From DUZB01 sp964407525 (GTDB taxonomy: Bacteria > Desulfobacterota > DSM-4660 > Desulfatiglandales > Desulfatiglandaceae), in contig CAYOWC010000033.1 of NCBI GenBank assembly GCA_964407525.1, positions 1 to 26,545 on the forward strand: a DNA stretch of 26,545 nt. Direction: 5' to 3'. A program made the translations under genes and the position numbers. Below are positions 7,476 to 15,367 of the stretch, one piece after another. Every line of letters starts with the position of its first letter. The first letter of the stretch is position 1. The notes under the pieces are model-generated. The model was not told the DNA's origin and did not search any database. It worked only from the letters and a program-made list of their open reading frames with translations.

Positions 7476-8285
7476 TTATAGCTTTTCGGTTCTCTGCGCC
7501 TCTGCGTCTCTGCGCGAGACCTGTTTTGCACTCTTTTTCCTGAGGATATTGAGACCGATGATAGAGGCGAAAAGAATAATGAGTGTGGTAAGCTGGGTAA
7601 CGCTCATATCTCCTCCCAACAGTATACCCCGGTCATCTCCCCGCAACCGCTCAATGAAAAGACGTGCCGTACTGTGCATGATCAGGAACCAAAGAAAAAC
7701 CTGGCCGTCAAATTTACGTTTGGATTGAACCGCGAGAAGGATTCCGAAAATGAGAAAGCCACTGATGGATGAATATATCTGGGTGGGCTGCAATGGAATA
7801 TTGACGGGCGCCAGGGAATGGGGGTCGGTGAATACAATGCCTAATGGCGAGCTTGTGGGTTTTCCATAGCAGCATCCGGCCATCAGGCATCCTATCCGGC
7901 CGATGGCCTGTCCCAGGGCGATGGCGGGAGACCAGAGGTCAGCCATCTGCCAGAGAGTGATGTTGTGCTTGCGTACATATAGGGCGGAAACCAAAATAAC
8001 CCCGATGAGTCCACCTGAAAAAACGAGCCCTCCCTGCCAGATCTTAAAAACGTCGAGAGGGTTTTCCATATAATAGGAAATATTTATGAGTACATAGAGG
8101 ATTCTCGACCCGACAATGGCTGAAATGATGATGAAAAACCCCATATCCATCACATGCTGCGGGCTGAAACCCTGGGATTTTCCAATTCGGACAGTGATCA
8201 AAAGGCCGGACAGAAAACCTATGGCTACGAGGAGTCCATAAGTATGCAAGGTAAAGGGACCAATGGAAAAAAGATTAGGAAACAT
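7476..8285 (-). CDS. lgt: Prolipoprotein diacylglyceryl transferase
   Basis: Inner-membrane enzyme that moves diacylglycerol from phosphatidylglycerol to the lipobox Cys of prolipoproteins, the first step of lipoprotein maturation. It has 269 aa and about seven membrane segments. The motifs are WQGGLVFSGG, the signature AIGRIGCLMAGCCYGKPT with its essential Arg, and HSTARLFIERLRGDDRG, which carries the second conserved Arg. The Cys-rich GCCYG loop is common in deltaproteobacterial Lgt. The last 13 or so residues (VSRRDAEAQRTEKL) are not family sequence: they are the translation of a dispersed DNA repeat (7492-7519). lspA and ileS lie upstream on the same strand, giving a lipoprotein-processing pair. 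Confidence 0.96.
   Translation of the reverse strand: MFPNLFSIGPFTLHTYGLLVAIGFLSGLLITVRIGKSQGFSPQHVMDMGFFIIISAIVGSRILYVLINISYYMENPLDVFKIWQGGLVFSGGLIGVILVSALYVRKHNITLWQMADLWSPAIALGQAIGRIGCLMAGCCYGKPTSSPLGIVFTDPHSLAPVNIPLQPTQIYSSISGFLIFGILLAVQSKRKFDGQVFLWFLIMHSTARLFIERLRGDDRGILLGGDMSVTQLTTLIILFASIIGLNILRKKSAKQVSRRDAEAQRTEKL
7492..7519 (-). repeat. Dispersed 28-bp repeat inside the lgt 3' end
   Basis: On the - strand it reads TCTCGCGCAGAGACGCAGAG followed by GCGCAGAG. It matches 23295-23322 (+ strand) at 25 of 28 bases, the three differences all being G to A. Internally it is a degenerate CGCAGAG/GCGCAAAG tandem. Read in the lgt frame it encodes SRRDAEAQR. Confidence 0.85.
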
Positions 8286-8309
8286 TTTTTCTTTCTGTCC
8301 TTCGCAGTT

Positions 8310-8482
8310 CAGACCTTGTCAAATAGTTAAGTGGTCGAGTTGTTGAGTTGGAAAATAGACACGTGAAATCAACACATTGCCTATTCAAATCCATCGGGTG
8401 TCCAATTTTGAGGTGAAAGGGACAATTTCAAATAATACTAACGACTTAACTACTAATCTACTCAACTACTTAACGAGGTCTG
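8310..8482. repeat. MITE-like element with imperfect terminal inverted repeats
   Basis: It fills most of the 214-bp gap between lgt and lspA. The left end starts CAGACCTTGT and continues with GTTAAGTGGTCGAGTTG. The reverse complement of the right end starts CAGACCTCGT and continues TTAAGTAGTTGAGTAG. The ends therefore form imperfect inverted repeats of about 35 bp around about 100 bp of non-coding DNA. No transposase is present, and no target-site duplication was obvious. Confidence 0.55.
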
Positions 8483-8499
8483 TTGTTCGTGGTTGAGCC

Positions 8500-9075
8500 C
8501 TATTTGTTTCCCCGCTTCAGTTTCACTGAAGACGAAATCTCCGTTGTACTTTGACTAGTTTCGGAGGGTTGGGATTGCGTTGGTCGCGCGAAAAAAAGGT
8601 TTGCAGCGATCATAATGGTCCCCACCGTAATGGCTGCATCAGCCACATTAAACGCGGGCCAGTGATAAGTTCCTATATAAACATCTAGAAAGTCAACCAC
8701 TTCTCCAAATCTCAGGCGGTCTATGATGTTGCCGACGGCCCCACCCATGATCAGGGAAAGACTGAGCGTGACAAAGACGCCTTTATTTTTCAGTCGGTAA
8801 AACCACACCAGGAGAAGGACAATGGCGACCGAACTCATAGCGACAAGCAGCCAGGTTCCGGCATTCGATTCGGCGTTGTTCATAATTCCGAACGCCATTC
8901 CCCGATTTCTCACGTGGACTAGATCAAAAAAGCCTCCGATAACCGGGACTGTTTCGTAAATGCGCAGACTCTTGATGATCATCCCTTTGGTAAGCTGATC
9001 AAAAAACACCACCCCGAGGGCGGGTAGAATCAACCAGAGGTAATTTCGTCTAAAACGTTCAGGCATCGTCTGCAT
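8500..9075 (-). CDS. lspA: Lipoprotein signal peptidase (signal peptidase II)
   Basis: Aspartic protease of the inner membrane that removes the signal peptide from diacylglyceryl-modified prolipoproteins. It has 191 aa and four membrane segments. The catalytic aspartates are D119 in GNIIDRLRFG and D146 in FNVADAAI; FFDQLTK near residue 25 and the NRGMAFG motif also fit the family. The last 30 residues are a Ser/Thr/Gln-rich cytoplasmic tail beyond the core. The 5' end overlaps the ileS 3' end by 46 bases. A nearby ATG at 9066 (starting MPERFRR) is an equally possible start, as neither has a strong ribosome site. The overlap implies translational coupling to ileS. Confidence 0.95.
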   Translation of the reverse strand: MQTMPERFRRNYLWLILPALGVVFFDQLTKGMIIKSLRIYETVPVIGGFFDLVHVRNRGMAFGIMNNAESNAGTWLLVAMSSVAIVLLLVWFYRLKNKGVFVTLSLSLIMGGAVGNIIDRLRFGEVVDFLDVYIGTYHWPAFNVADAAITVGTIMIAANLFFARPTQSQPSETSQSTTEISSSVKLKRGNK

Positions 9076-11831
9076 ATAGTTGGATGTTCATCATTGTTGC
9101 CTACGGAAGGTTCTCGAATCCAGCACCTTTCACACTTGGGATCTCCCGAAGGAGATACGCCAATGATTAGTCCGGGAACCTCTTCACTTTCGAAACCGTT
9201 TTCCACCTGGTCAGGCGTTGCAAGGGTTGCTTGAGAAACAATAAGGATAGATCTGAGCTGATCCTTGTATGGGGTCAGAGCTTCCATGAACTGGGCAGGA
9301 AGACCCAGGACAACCGAGGCATCCAGGGGATGTCCGATAATCTTTTCTTTTCGGGCAAGTTCAAGCGCTTTTGTCACTTCTTTCCTGACGGATATGATCT
9401 TACTCCACCGTTCCATGAGTTCCGGATCCAGGCAATCTTCATTGGGAGGAAGAAATAGGTCGGCATGAACACTTAACGGGCGCTTTTTCCCTTGCATATA
9501 CTGCCAGATTTCATCCGATGTAAAGGACAGGACCGGGGCCATGAGTCTTACCAGCACTTGCAGAATTTCATCCAACGCCGTCTGTGCGCTGCGCCGTGCT
9601 ATGGATTTGGGTGGCGACGTGTACAGCCTGTCTTTGATAATATCGAGATAAAAGGAAGACAGGTCAAGTACGCAGAAATTATGAAGATCGTGGTAAACCA
9701 GATGGAAATTAAAACCATCATAGGCTCGTTGAACACGTTCACTCAACCCCTGTAGGCTGTTGAGAGCCCACAGGTCAAGTTCTTCCATCTCAGAGTAGGG
9801 TACCCTGTCGGTTTCCAGATCAAAATCTTTCAAGTTTCCAAGCAGGTAACGGCAAGTATTTCTAATTCGACGGTAGGCCTCAGTGAGGCGCTGAAGAATT
9901 TCGGTGGAGAGGCGGATATTGTCCCGGTAGTCCTCTCCGGCAACCCACAATCGCAGGATCTCAGCCCCATATTTCTTAATGAGTTTTTCGGGAGCTATCA
10001 CATTTCCGGAGGATTTGTGCATCGCTTTTCCTTTGCCGTCTACGACAAATCCGTGGGTCAGGACATTTCGGTAGGGAGCTGCTTTTCGAGTTCCTACAGA
10101 GCATAGAAGTGAACTATGAAACCAGCCTCTGTGTTGGTCGCTTCCTTCGAGATAGAGATCCGCCGGACTGTCTAAATACGGCCTTCTCTCGAGTACTGCG
10201 GCATAACTTACGCCTGAATCAAACCATACGTCCAGGATATCCGTTTCCTTGTGGAATTTGTTTGAACCGCATTTAGGGCAGACCGTTCCTTCCGGCATGA
10301 GGTCCTCAACGGATTCAGTGAACCAGACATCTGCCCCGGATTCCTCGACCTTATCTGCCACATGGTCAATGATCTCCTGAGAGATGACAACCTCATCACA
10401 TCCAGAACAGAAGAACACAGTAATGGGAACCCCCCAACTCCGTTGCCGGGAGATGCACCAGTCAGGCCGTTTGGCAATCATGCCCGAGATGCGGTCCTCT
10501 CCCCACGAAGGAAACCAGGAAACTGTCTTGATGGCGTCCAGGGCATTTTTTCTCAACCCGGTCTTATCCATGGAAATAAACCATTGCTTTGTCGACCGAA
10601 AAATGACCGGTTGCTTGCATCTCCAACAATGGGGATATTCGTGGGTGATCTTCTGCTCCTGGATAAGGGAGCCTAGTTCCTGCAGTTTATCGTTTACCTT
10701 CCTGTTTGCGTCAAAGACCTGCATTCCCGCAAAGAAATCCACCTCCGGGGTAAAGCAGCCTGAGTCATCTACCGGGGAATAGGCCTCCAGACCGTATTTA
10801 AGCCCTGTCTCATAATCTTCCCGCCCGTGTCCGGGGGCGGTGTGGACGCAACCTGTTCCCGCTTCAAGCGTTACGTATGGGGCAAGGACTATTTGAGAAG
10901 GTCTGTCGTACAGGGGATGTTTTGCTTCTAGATTTTCAAGATCGGCGGGATTGAGAGATCCCAGAACTTCATAGGAATCGATCCCAAAAGTGTTCATTGA
11001 AGCGTCCAGAAGTCCTTCGGCCAGGATCAAAACTTCATCATTGCCTGTGTCCACGGCGACGTAATTGAGGTCAGGATGCAGAGCAATAGCGAGATTTGCG
11101 GGCAAGGTCCACGGGGTTGTGGTCCAGATAGCAACGGAAACCGTTTTGCCTTTCAGGGCCGGGAGAAGCGATTCCAGATTGGAAATCATCGGAAATTTCA
11201 CAAAGATGGACGGCGAGGTGTGGTTCTCATATTCCACTTCCGCCTCGGCAAGGGCTGTTTTACAGGAGACACACCAGTAAATCGGCTTTTTACTCCTAAC
11301 GAGGCTCCCATTCAGTGCAAATTTGCCGAACTCTCTTACGATGGTGGCTTCATAGGGGAAATTCATAGTGAGGTAAGGGTTGTCCCATTCGCCTAAAACA
11401 CCTAAGCGTTTAAACTCATTTCGCTGGATGTCTATGAATTTTTCGGCATAGCGGCGACAGAATCCTCGGATCTCCGCAAGAGACATTTCCTTTTTTCTCT
11501 CGCCTAATTCCCCGTCCACTTTGTGTTCAATGGGAAGGCCATGACAATCCCAGCCTGGAACATAGGGCGTGTCGAAACCGGCCATTTGCCTGGATTTGAT
11601 GATAATATCTTTCAGAACCTTATTGAAGGTCGTACCCATGTGGATATTGCCGTTGGCGTAGGGAGGGCCATCGTGCATGATATAGCGTTTGCGGCCTTTA
11701 GAAGATTGTCGGATGATTCCGTAAAGATCAATTTTCTCCCAGCTTTCAAGGATCTCAGGTTCCCTTTTAACCAGATTGGCTTTCATGGGGAATTTGGTTT
11801 TTGGCAGATTCAGTGTCTCTTTGTAATCCAT
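9030..11831 (-). CDS. ileS: Isoleucyl-tRNA synthetase
   Basis: Class I synthetase charging tRNA-Ile, 933 aa from the chosen start. The HIGH-type motif is GNIHMGT (62-67) and the KMSKS-type motif is KAMHKSSGN, with a CP1 editing domain between them. A C-terminal zinc site has C900, C903, C920 and C923 (CERCW...CRRC). I chose the ATG at 11831 because the conserved N-terminus (MDYKETLNLPKTKFPM) begins there and GGAGGG precedes it. An open frame continues 36 codons further upstream, but through the promoter region. It heads the ileS-lspA-lgt run, and a strong promoter lies 35 bases upstream. Confidence 0.97.
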   Translation of the reverse strand: MDYKETLNLPKTKFPMKANLVKREPEILESWEKIDLYGIIRQSSKGRKRYIMHDGPPYANGNIHMGTTFNKVLKDIIIKSRQMAGFDTPYVPGWDCHGLPIEHKVDGELGERKKEMSLAEIRGFCRRYAEKFIDIQRNEFKRLGVLGEWDNPYLTMNFPYEATIVREFGKFALNGSLVRSKKPIYWCVSCKTALAEAEVEYENHTSPSIFVKFPMISNLESLLPALKGKTVSVAIWTTTPWTLPANLAIALHPDLNYVAVDTGNDEVLILAEGLLDASMNTFGIDSYEVLGSLNPADLENLEAKHPLYDRPSQIVLAPYVTLEAGTGCVHTAPGHGREDYETGLKYGLEAYSPVDDSGCFTPEVDFFAGMQVFDANRKVNDKLQELGSLIQEQKITHEYPHCWRCKQPVIFRSTKQWFISMDKTGLRKNALDAIKTVSWFPSWGEDRISGMIAKRPDWCISRQRSWGVPITVFFCSGCDEVVISQEIIDHVADKVEESGADVWFTESVEDLMPEGTVCPKCGSNKFHKETDILDVWFDSGVSYAAVLERRPYLDSPADLYLEGSDQHRGWFHSSLLCSVGTRKAAPYRNVLTHGFVVDGKGKAMHKSSGNVIAPEKLIKKYGAEILRLWVAGEDYRDNIRLSTEILQRLTEAYRRIRNTCRYLLGNLKDFDLETDRVPYSEMEELDLWALNSLQGLSERVQRAYDGFNFHLVYHDLHNFCVLDLSSFYLDIIKDRLYTSPPKSIARRSAQTALDEILQVLVRLMAPVLSFTSDEIWQYMQGKKRPLSVHADLFLPPNEDCLDPELMERWSKIISVRKEVTKALELARKEKIIGHPLDASVVLGLPAQFMEALTPYKDQLRSILIVSQATLATPDQVENGFESEEVPGLIIGVSPSGDPKCERCWIREPSVGNNDEHPTICRRCLNVLDEITSG

Positions 11832-11865
11832 TACAGCGTCCCTCCAGGAATTATGATAATCAATC

Positions 11866-11894
11866 AATATACTAGAAAAATTATGGTAAGTCAA
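11866..11894 (-). promoter_or_regulatory. Sigma-70-type promoter for ileS-lspA-lgt
   Basis: On the - strand it reads TTGACT (11894-11889), a 17-base spacer, then TATATT (11871-11866). Spacing is optimal, and the transcript would have a leader of about 30 bases before the ileS start. It lies in the short divergent gap shared with the RND-kinase gene. Confidence 0.75.
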
Positions 11895-11937
11895 TTCCTG
11901 AAATTTGAAAGAATATCTGGATCTGAAAACATTTTTC

Positions 11938-14900
11938 ATGTATTTTATCAGAATGAAGCAGAAGCAAACCCATCAACATGATCCTATTGCCGGGTCTCCT
12001 TTTCACAAGGCACTTGCCTGGATAGTACGTCATCCCCTGACGGTCCTGGCAGTTATTGCCTTGATAACCGTCGCTTTTGCGTGGCAATTGCCTCACCTGA
12101 GAATTGGAACTTCGATAACTGATCTTGTCATAGAAGACCTGCCTGAAACACGCCAGTACCAGGTTTTTAAGGAAAACTTCGAGTCTGATGAGATCATTCG
12201 AATTGTTATTAGAAGTGAGAATATATTTGATCCCAATACGTTCAAGGCGATTGAAAAGCTTTCCGATGAGTCATCTCGAATAAATGGTGTCAGGCGTGTT
12301 ATCGGCCTTCCCGACATCAGGCGCACCATGGGGAAGACCGATGATTGGACTCTAGATCAATTTGCGACTATTATAAAGCCCGTGGATCTTTTCCTGCGGA
12401 ACCTCTTATCCGAAGACCGGAACTCTACCATTCTCACCTTGGTTTTAGATGAGCAGGCTGCAAACAAAAAGGTCCTGAAAGAAGTGGAAGATCTTATCAG
12501 TCGTGTTCCCGGTAATCTTTCCGTTTATCAGACAGGTCTGCCGCTGGTTTCCGATGCCCTGGCGGAATATACTGCTCTCGATTTCAAAAGACTTCCAGCC
12601 GTCACGATCATTGTGATTGCTTTCATCCTCTTTCTCTTGTTCCGCAATATTGCCTGCCTGCTCCTGCCTCTTATGACCGTTATCCTGTCCCAGATATGGA
12701 CCTTTGGCCTCATGGCCTGGCTGGGAATCCCGCTCTCCATGATGACCATGATTGTTCCCGTATTCCTGATCGCTGTAGGTACAGCCTACTGCCTTCATAT
12801 CTGTTCGGAATATATGAAATCCCTGGGTGATTCAACCTCCGCACGGGAAGCGGTTTACCATACTTTCCAGCTGTTGACTTTCCCCACGGTTCTTGCCGTG
12901 GCCACCACGATTATCGGTGTTGGATCGCTTTTCATAAATCGCATAACGGCCATACGGGAATTTTCCCTTTTTTCCTGTTTCGGTATGCTGAGCCTCCTCA
13001 TTATCATGTTGACGGCATTTCCTGCGGCCATGACGTTTTTTTCTGTTCCTTCACGAGACAAAATCCCGTCTCGGGCGAGACTGGCTGGGTTGGATCGGCT
13101 GGTACAAAAACTTTTGGAAAAAATCATTTCCATTAATATCAGGCATCAGAGGATTACTTTCTTCATCCTCATCGCTTTACTTCTCTTCTGTCTGGCCGGT
13201 ATCTTTCGCATTCGCGTGGAGACCAACCCTGTTGAATATTTCAAGAGCGATGCGCCGGTAAGTCGCCATTTTCACGACATATACCGCGATCTATCCGGGA
13301 GTTTTCCCATAAACGTACTCTTGTCGGGCGGTGAAGACATTTTTGAAAACCTCAAAAATATTCGTGAAGTGGCCCGCCTTCAAAAATATCTTGAAGGATT
13401 GCCAGGGGTGGATAAGACGATCTCTTTTGCAGACTACCTGAAACTGGTCAACTATGCGTTGAATCGTTATGAGCCAAAATACTATTCTCTGCCGGAAGAG
13501 GATTTTGAATTGCGAATGTTGATCAACAACTACAAGAGTCTCCTTGGTGAGGACATGCTGCTCCGATTTATGAAGTCGGATTTCAGCCTGACGAATGTTC
13601 TCATGTTGACGCATATTTCAAGCTCCAGGGATTTTCTTGAGACGAAAGAGAAAATTTTAAAAAAAGTGGCGGCTGACTTTCCCCTCATCCCGGAATGCCA
13701 AGTGACTGGATTGGGAGTGGCCATATCCGCAAGCAGCGATTTGCTCACCAACGGTCAGGTGAAAAGTCTTTCCATTACACTCGCGCTGATCTTTATAGTT
13801 ATGATGCTCCTGTTTCTTTCAGGAAAAGTGGGTTTGGTGGCCATTGCCATTAACCTTTTTCCAATCGTTGTCAGCTTCGGCCTGATGGGCTGGCTCAATG
13901 TTCATCTTTCCGTGGTAACCAGCCTGATCGCAAGCATTGCTATCGGATTGGCTGTGGACGACACGATCCATTATCTGTTCCGGTATAATCGGGAATTTAA
14001 AAAGGATCCGGACAAAGACAAGGCGCTGAGAAACACGATCTTTTCCGTGGGCAGACCCATTATTTTCACCACACTGACCATCAGTTGCGGGTTTTCCATC
14101 CTTCTCTTTTCCCATTTTGAACCAACCTCCCTTTTCGGGCTCATGATAATCATTACCATGTTTGCGGCTTTTGTGGGGGACATCATTATCCTGCCTTCCC
14201 TCATGCTGCATGTGGAACTGGTTACGGCTTGGGATTTGCTCAAGTGGATCCCGACCATGAGTGGAATGCCTCCCGGTGTTGCGCATGAAATCAGACAGCC
14301 CCTGAACGCTATCAAATTAGGGAACGATTTTTTGAAGATGATGCTTCGAAACGGGCAGCCCATTTCAGAAAAGCAGCTAGGTAACGTGGTTCATGAAATC
14401 GACAGGCAGGTAGACCGTGCCTCTGGAATTATCACCAGGCTCATTGATATCGGGCAGGGCTCAACTTTCGAAAATGAGCCTGTGGATCTCAGTCGTCCAA
14501 TCCGTGAAACATTAGGGATTGTGGAAAATGAACTTCATCTGGATAATATCACCGTTAAGGTGGACCTCGAAGATGGGTTGCCCCCTGTTATGGGGAATAA
14601 ACGCCGACTGGCACAGATATTTTTCAGCCTGATTTCGAACGCCCGCGAGGCCATTCATGAAAAGATTCGAAAGGATCCCGAGATCCAGGATGGTGTTATA
14701 GAGATCAGGACATTCAAGGAAGGCAACCGTGCAATTGCCATGGTAAGTGATTCGGGCGTGGGAATTCCCGCATATGCAAAGGACAGGATTTTTGAACCGT
14801 TTTTCTCTTCCAAAGAAAAAGGGGAGGGGAAGGGGCTCGGCTTGGCAATTAGCCGACAAATCATAAAAGCCTACGGTGGGAAAATCGAAGTGAAAAGTGA

Positions 14901-14961
14901 AGAAGGGAAAGGGACCACCATTATATTGAGTTTTCCGGTAAACCAAGATACAATAATGTAG
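11938..14961 (+). CDS. RND/MMPL-family transporter fused to a C-terminal histidine kinase
   Basis: A single protein of about 1007 aa with two modules. Residues 30-760 are an RND-superfamily (MMPL/Patched-like) exporter. TM1 is near 33-50, followed by a periplasmic loop, TM2-6 (about 220-368), TM7 (406-425), a second loop, and TM8-12 (about 610-760). The first half has IAVGTAYCLHI (278-288). The second has GLAVDDTIHYL (670-680), carrying the Asp674-Asp675 pair typical of proton-coupled RND pumps. About 15 residues after TM12 a complete histidine kinase starts: H783 in VAHEIRQPLN, N901 in SLISNAREAI, DSGVGIP (938-944), FEPFFSS and GKGLGLAIS (964-972). There is no PAS, HAMP, receiver or DNA-binding domain. 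The transporter therefore takes the place of the sensor, or the kinase reports or controls transport. The start is uncertain: ATG 11938, ATG 11953 and TTG 11905 are possible, none with a good ribosome site. No response regulator is adjacent. Confidence 0.88.
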   Translation: MYFIRMKQKQTHQHDPIAGSPFHKALAWIVRHPLTVLAVIALITVAFAWQLPHLRIGTSITDLVIEDLPETRQYQVFKENFESDEIIRIVIRSENIFDPNTFKAIEKLSDESSRINGVRRVIGLPDIRRTMGKTDDWTLDQFATIIKPVDLFLRNLLSEDRNSTILTLVLDEQAANKKVLKEVEDLISRVPGNLSVYQTGLPLVSDALAEYTALDFKRLPAVTIIVIAFILFLLFRNIACLLLPLMTVILSQIWTFGLMAWLGIPLSMMTMIVPVFLIAVGTAYCLHICSEYMKSLGDSTSAREAVYHTFQLLTFPTVLAVATTIIGVGSLFINRITAIREFSLFSCFGMLSLLIIMLTAFPAAMTFFSVPSRDKIPSRARLAGLDRLVQKLLEKIISINIRHQRITFFILIALLLFCLAGIFRIRVETNPVEYFKSDAPVSRHFHDIYRDLSGSFPINVLLSGGEDIFENLKNIREVARLQKYLEGLPGVDKTISFADYLKLVNYALNRYEPKYYSLPEEDFELRMLINNYKSLLGEDMLLRFMKSDFSLTNVLMLTHISSSRDFLETKEKILKKVAADFPLIPECQVTGLGVAISASSDLLTNGQVKSLSITLALIFIVMMLLFLSGKVGLVAIAINLFPIVVSFGLMGWLNVHLSVVTSLIASIAIGLAVDDTIHYLFRYNREFKKDPDKDKALRNTIFSVGRPIIFTTLTISCGFSILLFSHFEPTSLFGLMIIITMFAAFVGDIIILPSLMLHVELVTAWDLLKWIPTMSGMPPGVAHEIRQPLNAIKLGNDFLKMMLRNGQPISEKQLGNVVHEIDRQVDRASGIITRLIDIGQGSTFENEPVDLSRPIRETLGIVENELHLDNITVKVDLEDGLPPVMGNKRRLAQIFFSLISNAREAIHEKIRKDPEIQDGVIEIRTFKEGNRAIAMVSDSGVGIPAYAKDRIFEPFFSSKEKGEGKGLGLAISRQIIKAYGGKIEVKSEEGKGTTIILSFPVNQDTIM

Positions 14962-15040
14962 GCGGATCAACTGGATGAACAGCTGCGTGAGTAACGGATC
15001 TTTACGGCTAATCACTGATTGCACGTTTTAAGATGGGATT

Positions 15041-15071
15041 AAAAAAAGGGCGGCACCGGTTTTACTCCGCC
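15041..15071 (-). terminator. Rho-independent-like terminator, - strand
   Basis: On the - strand GGCGG (15071-15067) pairs with CCGCC (15053-15049) across a 13-base loop. It is followed by C and seven Ts (15047-15041). The stem is short (5 bp) but GC-only. It overlaps the stop of the MazF remnant and faces the end of the RND-kinase gene. Confidence 0.5.
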
Positions 15072-15289
15072 AACAATACTCTGGCTCGGGCCAGTGCTTC
15101 TCTCAATACGGATTCAGGAGCCTTTTCGGCAAATGCTATGCCCCTTGCTGCAAAATCAATGACCTTTATTTGCTGGCACAACACGACCCCTTGTATTTTG
15201 GTATCGTGAAGAGAAACTTCAAAACCGTGTCCCCTGATTCTGCTGGTTGATACATTGTATATACTGTCAATCCGTGAAGGACATGTCAA
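15062..15289 (-). pseudogene. MazF/PemK-family toxin remnant (C-terminal part)
   Basis: The 75-codon frame gives SRIRGHGFEVSL, then VVLCQQIKVIDF, ARGIAFAEKAPE and a final helix. This is the usual second half of MazF/PemK endoribonuclease toxins, where 'T-S-R-I-R-G-x-x-F-E-V' and 'V-x-x-D-Q-I-R-x-x-D' are typical. Intact members are about 105-115 aa. The N-terminal strand with the RGDIxxV motif and about 35-40 residues are missing. There is no room for them before the divergent tetR promoter. The only start is TTG, without a ribosome site, and its bases form part of a TTGACA sequence. No antitoxin gene is next to it. I read it as a decayed toxin gene. Confidence 0.6.
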
Positions 15290-15293
15290 GACG

Positions 15294-15324
15294 ATTTTTC
15301 TTGACTTAGATTTTCAAGAAAAAT
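15294..15324. promoter_or_regulatory. Palindromic operator candidate for the TetR regulator
   Basis: A perfect 11-bp inverted repeat, ATTTTTCTTGA (15294-15304) and TCAAGAAAAAT (15314-15324), is separated by 9 bases. It covers the -35 box and whole spacer of the tetR promoter, where a bound dimer would block RNA polymerase. TetR-family repressors commonly autoregulate through such sites, so control of tetR and the operon behind it is a reasonable inference. Confidence 0.65.
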
Positions 15325-15329
15325 AATAT
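15301..15329 (+). promoter_or_regulatory. Sigma-70-type promoter of the tetR/beta-oxidation operon
   Basis: TTGACT at 15301-15306, a 17-base spacer, then TAATAT at 15324-15329. The tetR ATG is at 15368, giving a leader of about 30 bases. It is embedded in the palindrome at 15294-15324. Confidence 0.75.
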
Positions 15330-15367
15330 ATCCATCAAATGATGGAAACAAGGAGTGGAATAGCCTG

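Noticed and set aside
7214..7728. Open frames between the kinase and lgt
   Set aside because: They consist of repeat-derived sequence or run antisense into lgt.
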